Shown here: positions 5,280 through 10,206 of the stretch, in pieces
Layout of the letters: every line of letters starts with the position of its first letter
How positions within the stretch are numbered: the first letter of the stretch is position 1
DNA from: JAHFUI01 sp041485905
Lineage (GTDB): Bacteria; Acidobacteriota; Vicinamibacteria; Vicinamibacterales; CAVVIG01
DNA: 10,206 nt
Direction: 5' to 3'
Assembly (NCBI GenBank): GCA_041485905.1
Contig: JBGPKK010000164.1
Coordinates: forward strand, 1-10,206
Position numbers and translations under genes: made by a program
Notes under the pieces: generated by a model
Seen by the model: the letters and a program-made list of their open reading frames with translations, nothing else
Databases searched by the model: none
Told to the model about the DNA's origin: nothing

Positions 5280-6860
5280 TCCGTTTGCGGCAGCTTTTTC
5301 TGGCAGCGCAAAGGCGTACAACGCGCTGCCGCCTCCCATCAGCAGATACTGACGGCCGTCGAGCTCGTAGGTCACCGGAGAATTTCCCACACGTCCGATC
5401 CCGGAATGCCAGAGCGTGGCGCCATCGGCGGTGCGAAGCGCCAGCGCATTGCCGGCGGTGTCGCCCGTAAAGATCAGTCCCGTGTCCGTGGTCAGCACGC
5501 CCGCGGTAGGGGCGCCGTCGCCCAGCTCGTGGTTCCAGCGGACCTTTCCGGTTTGATAGTCGATGGCTCGCAGGACGCCTTTGCCCGAGACGTCGTAGTC
5601 TGCACCCGCCCATCCGTACGCGCCGTGCTCCGGCTTGAAGAAATAGATTCCGTACGCATCATGCGCGCTGACGATGAACAGGCCGGAGCCGGGGTCGAAG
5701 CTCGGCGATCGATAGTTGGTCGCGCCGGCCTCATTCGGCGCAATCAGGCGGCCGTCTGCCGCCGGTTCCTTGGCGGAAATCGGAATGGGACGGCCGTCCT
5801 TATCCACGCCGCTGGCCCAGTTCACCGTCGCGAACGGAGTCGTCAGCAGACTCTTGCCGTTGATGCGATCCAGGACGAAGAAATAGCCGTTGCGTGACGC
5901 TTGCAGCAGCATCTTCCTTTGCGCGCCGTTGAAGTTGGCGTCGACCAGGACGGGAACTTCGGCAGCGTCCCAGTCATGCGTGTCGTGCGGCGAGGCCTGA
6001 AAGCCCCACACGAGCTGCCCGGTGTCGGGATTGAGCGCGACGATGCTGCAGGTCCATGGATTGTCGCCTGGGCGGATCTTTCCGTTCAACGTTGGCGTCG
6101 GGTTGCCGGTTCCCACGTAGAACAGATTCAGCTGCGGATCGTAGGTGCCGGTCATCCACATCTGTCCGCCGGTCGCGCCTCCGCTGGGATTGCCGGACGT
6201 TCCGGCAGGAGGCGTGCTGTAGAACGTCCACTGCGTTTTCCCCGTGTCCGGGTCGAACGACTTCAGGGTTCCAGGAAGGTTGTCGAAATCGCCCGACACG
6301 CCGACGAGCAGGTGATTGCGGATCAGAAGCGGGGCATTCGTCGACCAGTAGCCCTTCTTCGAGTCGGCGATCGCGATATCCCAGCGGACCTTGCCGTCCT
6401 TCGCGTTGAGCGCGACCAGGTGCGCATCGGGCGTGGTGAGATAGACCAGATCCTTGTAGACAGCCACGCCGCGATGGCCGATGTGAAAGCCTTCATTGGT
6501 CGGATACGTGTACCGCCACCGTTGACGGGCCGACCGCGCGTCGATGGCCCACACGTTGTCCGGTGTCGTCACGTAGATGGTGCCGTTGACGAGAATCGGC
6601 GTGCCCTTGATCTGCTGCGCCTGACCGGTCTGGAAGGCCCACGCCAGCGTCAACTGGTTCACGTTCGCGGGCGTGACTTGCGTGAGGCGGCTATGCCGCT
6701 GCCCCGAGTAGTCGCCGTGATAGGTCGGCCAACTGTCGGCCGCCGGCTTCAGCAGCGCGTCGGAACTGAGCTCTTGCGCCACGACCAAGCCGCAGAACGC
6801 GAGCGGTATGGCCAGGGCCAGGGCCAGAGCGAGACGACATGTGTGTTGGTTAGCTTTCAT
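5268..6860 (-). CDS. Exported PQQ-dehydrogenase-like beta-propeller protein
   Basis: From the ATG at 6860 the product is 530 residues with a signal peptide ending VVAQ. It is a quinoprotein-type eight-bladed propeller: WPTYHGDYSGQRHSRL opens the fold, and repeated tryptophan-docking motifs follow (DGKVRWD, DTGKTQW, DTGQLVW, TGKVRWNHE, DGATLWH). True PQQ alcohol dehydrogenases have vicinal cysteines before an NRG motif; here that place reads GFHIGHRG, with no cysteine pair. The usual SGGEYGVRG, carrying a calcium-ligand Glu, reads SGDFDNLPG. GTGNPTP (Asn ligand) and DTHDWDAAE (catalytic Asp position) are kept. This pattern fits the Acidobacterial quinoprotein homologues I recall being named 'acido-empty-quinoprotein', which may not hold PQQ. 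It is the last gene of the Gfo-cytochrome-propeller operon. A TTG at 6893 would add 11 residues (start 6893), but these come from an intergenic-type repeat, so I prefer 6860. Confidence 0.85.
   Translation of the reverse strand: MKANQHTCRLALALALAIPLAFCGLVVAQELSSDALLKPAADSWPTYHGDYSGQRHSRLTQVTPANVNQLTLAWAFQTGQAQQIKGTPILVNGTIYVTTPDNVWAIDARSARQRWRYTYPTNEGFHIGHRGVAVYKDLVYLTTPDAHLVALNAKDGKVRWDIAIADSKKGYWSTNAPLLIRNHLLVGVSGDFDNLPGTLKSFDPDTGKTQWTFYSTPPAGTSGNPSGGATGGQMWMTGTYDPQLNLFYVGTGNPTPTLNGKIRPGDNPWTCSIVALNPDTGQLVWGFQASPHDTHDWDAAEVPVLVDANFNGAQRKMLLQASRNGYFFVLDRINGKSLLTTPFATVNWASGVDKDGRPIPISAKEPAADGRLIAPNEAGATNYRSPSFDPGSGLFIVSAHDAYGIYFFKPEHGAYGWAGADYDVSGKGVLRAIDYQTGKVRWNHELGDGAPTAGVLTTDTGLIFTGDTAGNALALRTADGATLWHSGIGRVGNSPVTYELDGRQYLLMGGGSALYAFALPEKAAANGSAR
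6810..6827. repeat. Three tandem GGCCAG hexamers inside the signal peptide
   Basis: The plus strand has three perfect GGCCAG units in a row. On the coding (minus) strand they encode Leu-Ala repeats in the hydrophobic core of the propeller protein's signal peptide (LALALALA). A change of one unit would keep the frame and only alter the core length by two residues, so this is more likely a low-complexity effect than a switch. Confidence 0.5.
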
Positions 6861-6864
6861 GTTG

Positions 6865-6888
6865 GCTTCGTGTTTTCGGGTTTTCGTG
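6865..6888. repeat. Three tandem 8-base units between the cytochrome and propeller genes
   Basis: The plus strand reads GCTTCGTG, TTTTCGGG, TTTTCGTG, an imperfect triple 8-mer; in the operon direction this is CACGAAAA-type repeats. It fills nearly all of the 36 bases between the cytochrome stop (6897) and the propeller start (6860). CACGAAAACACGAAG-like tracts are a recurring intergenic element in several environmental phyla. It provides no Shine-Dalgarno for the downstream gene. Confidence 0.5.
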
Positions 6889-6896
6889 GCCAATGT

Positions 6897-7766
6897 CTAC
6901 CGCAACGTTTGCAAATAGGCGAGCACGTTGTGCATGTCATCGTCGGTGTACTTGGCGAGCTGATCGACGTGAGCCTGGAGCGGATCGTTCACCGTGAACT
7001 TCACCTGGTTGGTCGGCCACGACCGGGTCCAGCCGGACCCGTCCGTCAAGCTAATCGTGAACTCATCGCGGTAGGCCAACTTCCCCGTGACGGTCTGGCC
7101 TGACGCCAGCGTTACGGCCACCTGCGGCGGAGCAGGCGCGGAACCCCCGCCGCGGGCCGCCGCGGGATAAAGCATCCGCTGGAGGAGCGCCAAACCCTGA
7201 AAACGAGTCGCGACGCCAGCGAGATCGCCGCCTGGAGAATGACACCTCGCGCACGCGCTGCCGAAGTACCGCTTGCCGGCCTCGGTGTTGCCGGTTTGAA
7301 GATCGGCGGCCGCGACGGTGCGGCGCCCACCCGCGAGCGATTCGGCGGTGATCTTCGCATCGTGCACGAACGCGACGATCGCGGCCACGTCCGCGTCCGA
7401 AAGAGTGAAGGCGGGCATGCCCTTCTCGACGCGTCCGTTTCGTACCACAGCGCCGATCTTGTCTCCTCGGGCGTCTTCAGCCACGAGCGTGGAGCGGCTG
7501 AGGTCCGGTCCGCTTTCGCCGCCCGTCGAGTCGCGGCCGTGGCAGAAGCCGCATTGCGCAGAAAACCCTCGCTGGCCTGTCTGCACCTGATCCGGAGGAT
7601 AGGTCTGGGGCGTTACGGTTTGCGGTCGCCGTTGGGCGGCGGGGCTTGTCCCTTCGCGCGTCGGGGGATTCTGAGCAGCGGGACGCTGAGGTGCGAAGAC
7701 CGCAATGCAGACGCACAGGCCCAGCACGGGCGCCACCCGCGACCTCAAAAAAGGGGAAGGCATCAT
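6897..7766 (-). CDS. Exported di-haem cytochrome c with an inserted beta domain
   Basis: The 289-residue product has an N-terminal signal (about residues 1-32, ending PAAQ) and two haem-binding CxxCH motifs, CGFCH at 72-76 and CARCH at 172-176. The first domain is a normal class I cytochrome c with GMPAF providing the axial Met117. The second is split: after its haem site and about 35 residues comes a strand-rich stretch (about 212-262, with VTLASGQTVTGKL and DEFTISLTDGSGW), and only then the terminal helix (DDDMHNVLAYLQTL, 276-288). Met278 may or may not be the second axial ligand. It should carry electrons in the periplasm, most likely with the propeller protein encoded 36 bases downstream. 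It starts 10 bases after the oxidoreductase stop, so the three genes look co-transcribed. Two ATGs in a row (7766, 7763) follow GAGG; the second has the better spacing. Confidence 0.88.
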   Translation of the reverse strand: MMPSPFLRSRVAPVLGLCVCIAVFAPQRPAAQNPPTREGTSPAAQRRPQTVTPQTYPPDQVQTGQRGFSAQCGFCHGRDSTGGESGPDLSRSTLVAEDARGDKIGAVVRNGRVEKGMPAFTLSDADVAAIVAFVHDAKITAESLAGGRRTVAAADLQTGNTEAGKRYFGSACARCHSPGGDLAGVATRFQGLALLQRMLYPAAARGGGSAPAPPQVAVTLASGQTVTGKLAYRDEFTISLTDGSGWTRSWPTNQVKFTVNDPLQAHVDQLAKYTDDDMHNVLAYLQTLR

Positions 7767-7776
7767 GAGGCCTCGA

Positions 7777-8940
7777 TCACAGCGTCACCCAGGATGCGCC
7801 GCCATCTGCAGATTCGATGGCCTTATAGATGAAGCGCATGCCGCGCACGCCGTCGTGCACGGTCGGGAATTCGTACTCGGCGCGGCTCATCGGCCTGCCG
7901 TCGATGTGACGCCGGATCGCGTCGATGGCGCCGATGTAGATGTTGGCGAACGCTTCCAGGTAACCCTCGGGATGGCCCCACGGAATACGCGTCGCCGCCA
8001 TGGCCGCTGCCGCCAGATACTCGGACCGCCCGCGGGTGAGCGTCTCGCGCGGCCGCCCGTGGCGGTACACCTGCATGTAGTTCGGATTTTCCTGCTCCCA
8101 CAGAACCGCGCCCCTGGACCCGTACACCCGCAGACGCAACCCGTTTTCTTCGCCGGTCGCGATTTGGCTGACGGTCAGGACGCCCTTACCGCCACCCTGA
8201 AATCTGATCAGCGCGTTGATGTCCTCGTCGAGGGCGCGATCGGGGAGAAAGATACTTTTGTCTGCGCAGACGGCCGTCACCGAATCTCCGGTCACGAACT
8301 CGACAAGATTGAACGCGTGCGTGCCTATGTCGCCGATGGCCCCGCCGATACCTGATTCCGCCGGGTTGGTCCGCCACGTCGCTTGTCTTGACCCCTGTTT
8401 CTCCAGCGGTTCGACGAGCCAGTCCTGCAGATATTCCACGAGGACCTTCCGGACGACACCCATCTCGCCTGACGTGAACAGCTGACGTGCATGACGGACG
8501 AGCGGATACCCGGTGTAGTTGTGCGTCAGGGCGAACACCAACTGGCGGCGGTCGACGATCCGGGCAAGCTCTTCGGCTTCCTGCAGCGTGAAGGCGAGCG
8601 GCTTCTCGCAGACGACGTGAAAACCGGCGTCCAGAAACGCCTTGGCTGGCGCGAAGTGCGCGTTGTTCTGCGTGACGATGGTGACGAAATCGATCCGCGT
8701 GTCGGGCGGCAGTTTCGCCTCGGCCGCCGCCATGTCCTCGTAGTTGTTATAGAGCCGCGCAGGATCGAGATAGAGTTGCTCACCGGTCAGGCGCGTGTTG
8801 TCGAAGTCTCGCGAAAAGACGCCCGCGACCAGTTCCACCTGACCGTCGAGCGCGGCCGCGATGCGATGAACCGCGCCGATGAACGCGCCCTGTCCGCCGC
8901 CAACCATTCCCATGCGGAGCTTGCGTTTCCAGGAGTTCAT
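7777..8940 (-). CDS. Gfo/Idh/MocA-family NAD(P)-dependent oxidoreductase
   Basis: The 387-residue product has the two-domain fold of this family. GMVGGGQGAFIG (residues 11-22) is the Rossmann dinucleotide loop; VCEKPLA with Glu112-Lys113-Pro114 is the catalytic EKP signature; GGAIGDIGTHAFNL (about 199-212) gives the conserved D-x-x-x-H of the active site. There is no signal peptide, so it is cytoplasmic, unlike many exported family members in Acidobacteriota. Members oxidise or reduce a sugar, inositol or glycoside hydroxyl, often at C3 of a pyranose. It is the first gene of the operon with the cytochrome and the propeller, and it is divergent from a sugar isomerase-type TIM barrel, a pairing seen in inositol and keto-sugar pathways. 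The ATG at 8940 has no clear Shine-Dalgarno; an internal ATG at 8913 would cut very near the Rossmann strand and is less likely. Confidence 0.9.
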   Translation of the reverse strand: MNSWKRKLRMGMVGGGQGAFIGAVHRIAAALDGQVELVAGVFSRDFDNTRLTGEQLYLDPARLYNNYEDMAAAEAKLPPDTRIDFVTIVTQNNAHFAPAKAFLDAGFHVVCEKPLAFTLQEAEELARIVDRRQLVFALTHNYTGYPLVRHARQLFTSGEMGVVRKVLVEYLQDWLVEPLEKQGSRQATWRTNPAESGIGGAIGDIGTHAFNLVEFVTGDSVTAVCADKSIFLPDRALDEDINALIRFQGGGKGVLTVSQIATGEENGLRLRVYGSRGAVLWEQENPNYMQVYRHGRPRETLTRGRSEYLAAAAMAATRIPWGHPEGYLEAFANIYIGAIDAIRRHIDGRPMSRAEYEFPTVHDGVRGMRFIYKAIESADGGASWVTL

Positions 8941-9069
8941 GGATGTAACCCGATCACGTCGCGGCAGGCACCGAGAGAGGCGATGGAAGATCCGGTCGCG
9001 AAGTGTATCCTAATGGGCCGTTACCAGCAATTGAGGCGTCTCGTGATTCAACCATTCGCACCGAAGTTC
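8941..9069. promoter_or_regulatory. Divergent intergenic region of the oxidoreductase operon and isomerase gene
   Basis: This 129-base region must contain start signals in both directions. The only candidate seen is TATCCT at 9006-9011 as a weak plus-strand -10 box. If transcription began just after it, an upstream in-frame ATG at 9013 would be nearly leaderless. No strong inverted repeat and no clear Shine-Dalgarno for either start was found. Confidence 0.3.
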
Positions 9070-10206
9070 ATGAAGGTGGGTCTGCTCACTTCCGCACTGC
9101 AGGAGCTGACGCCGCGCGAAGTGCGCGATCCCGATCCGGATCGTGCCGTCGAGGAGTGGCTCGACTTCGCGCGCGAGTTGGGTGCGTCTTATATCCAATT
9201 GTCGGCCGCCCTGCATCCCGCTGAGACCGACGTGCCGGCGGACGCGATGCTCGATCCGGTGGCGAACACGCTCGATCTGCGTCAGCCGTTCGACAAGAAC
9301 CGGGCCGGGCGTGTCGAGGCGGCGCTGAGGACGAGCGGCGTCGGGCTGTCGGATATCGCGTATTTCGACAACATGCTGCACCACGACCCGGCGCTCCGCC
9401 AGAAGAAGCACGCCTTCCTGCTGCGCGTCTTCGACGCCGCGGTGCTCCTCGGCGTCGATGCCGTGTGCGGCTTCGTTGGCCGCAACCAGCAGCACACGAT
9501 GGACGAGAATCTGCTCGACTTCGAGGAGCAGTTCGTCCCGCTGCTGAAGGCGGCGAAGGCGCGGGGCCTCACCTACCGCGTGGAGCAGTGCCCGATGCCG
9601 GGCTGGACGACCGGTGATAACTGGCACAACAATATCGCGTACACACCGGGCACGTGGATCGCGCTGCATCGTCTTTGCGAAAAACACGGCGTCGGCGATC
9701 AGTTTCGGATTCACTACGACCCGTCGCACGCGATTCTGATGGGGCAGGACACCCGGTCGATCTTTCAGTATCTGAAAGACACCGGCTACCACTTCCTCAT
9801 CGGCGGTTTTCACGTGAAGGGGCAGGTGATCGATCCGAAAGGCCTGACCGCCTGGGGCTACGGCGGCCAGACCGTGGAGCGTGGAGACTGTGTTGGAGGA
9901 AAGCCGTCGCCCAAGCCGGCCGATCAGGTGAATGCGTGGAAGAAGCAGGTCGCCTTCTGCGAGCACGAGCTGCCGGGTACCGCGCGGCACGATCCGCTCG
10001 CGTACCTGCAGAACCGGACGGTTGACTGGCTCGATCATCAGCTGGCGGCGCGCGAGCTGCTGCAGCTCGACGTGGCAAACACGCACCTGGTGATCGAGCA
10101 CGAGTACCCGAAGGCGCGCATTCAGGAACGCGACCGCCTGACACCGATCCTCCAGGGATCGATCGCGTTCGTCCGCCGCATCGACGAAGCGGCGGCGTGC
10201 ATGTAT
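9070..10206 (+). CDS. Sugar phosphate isomerase/epimerase (xylose-isomerase-like TIM barrel), 3' end outside the window
   Basis: The frame is open for 379 codons to the window edge with no stop. It is a xylose-isomerase-like/AP-endonuclease-2 TIM barrel: MKVGLLTSAL (first strand), ELGASYIQLS, GVDAVCGFVGRN, then the metal-ligand series RVEQCPMPGW (Glu172), IHYDPSHA (Asp217, His220), GGFHVKG (His248) and VIEHEYP (Glu near 343). All expected ligands are present, so it should be an active metal-dependent isomerase or epimerase of a sugar or keto-sugar in the cytoplasm. Fewer than about 40 residues are probably missing. Start choice: MKVGLLT is the first barrel strand, so I take 9070; an in-frame ATG at 9013 would add 19 residues without family character. 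Neither has a ribosome site. It is divergent from the Gfo/Idh/MocA operon, which supports sequential steps in one pathway. Confidence 0.88.
   Translation, partial: MKVGLLTSALQELTPREVRDPDPDRAVEEWLDFARELGASYIQLSAALHPAETDVPADAMLDPVANTLDLRQPFDKNRAGRVEAALRTSGVGLSDIAYFDNMLHHDPALRQKKHAFLLRVFDAAVLLGVDAVCGFVGRNQQHTMDENLLDFEEQFVPLLKAAKARGLTYRVEQCPMPGWTTGDNWHNNIAYTPGTWIALHRLCEKHGVGDQFRIHYDPSHAILMGQDTRSIFQYLKDTGYHFLIGGFHVKGQVIDPKGLTAWGYGGQTVERGDCVGGKPSPKPADQVNAWKKQVAFCEHELPGTARHDPLAYLQNRTVDWLDHQLAARELLQLDVANTHLVIEHEYPKARIQERDRLTPILQGSIAFVRRIDEAAACMY

Noticed and set aside
6810..6827. Hexamer repeat as a phase-variation switch
   Set aside because: Six-base units keep the frame and there are only three copies, so on/off switching is not expected.
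5901..7103. Long plus-strand open frame of 400 codons
   Set aside because: It is antisense to the propeller and cytochrome genes, which carry clear motifs and signal peptides; this frame has none.
9010..10101. Long minus-strand open frame of 363 codons
   Set aside because: It is antisense to the TIM-barrel gene, whose complete set of metal ligands identifies the true coding strand.

Overview
The window is GC-rich, gene-dense DNA from a bacterium. Three things point to an Acidobacteriota-type soil or sediment organism (for example a Vicinamibacteria-like lineage): secreted quinoprotein-fold, ThuA and c-type cytochrome genes sitting with a Gfo/Idh/MocA dehydrogenase and a sugar isomerase; many starts with no clear Shine-Dalgarno sequence; and the character of the proteins. 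This taxonomic placement is inference, as no rRNA or marker gene is present.

Layout. Positions 1-644 (minus) hold the N-terminal part of an orphan NqrB/RnfD-type membrane protein that runs off the left edge. Positions 812-1042 (plus) hold a small exported cupin that looks internally deleted and has lost a metal ligand. Its 3' end overlaps a convergent MetR-like LysR regulator (998-1957, minus). Facing away from the regulator is a small secreted putative zinc protease (2029-2667, plus). From 2742 to the right edge lies a sugar-catabolism island: a xylulokinase-type FGGY kinase (2742-4232, minus), divergent from an exported ThuA-domain protein (4287-5279, plus); then a three-gene minus-strand operon of Gfo/Idh/MocA oxidoreductase (7777-8940), di-haem cytochrome c (6897-7766) and PQQ-dehydrogenase-like beta-propeller (5268-6860); and, divergent from that operon, a sugar phosphate isomerase/epimerase TIM barrel (9070 to the right edge).

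How the genes may work together. Gfo/Idh/MocA dehydrogenase, xylose-isomerase-like TIM barrel and ThuA is the combination associated with oxidation of sugars or glycosides to keto-sugars. The cytochrome c and propeller would form an exported partner module and the FGGY kinase would phosphorylate a resulting ketose. The propeller appears to lack the vicinal cysteines and the calcium-ligand glutamate of true PQQ alcohol dehydrogenases, so its role as an enzyme is doubtful. The substrate cannot be read from the sequence.

No tRNA, rRNA, CRISPR array, insertion sequence, prophage or integration site was seen. No stretch longer than about 170 bases lacks a gene.
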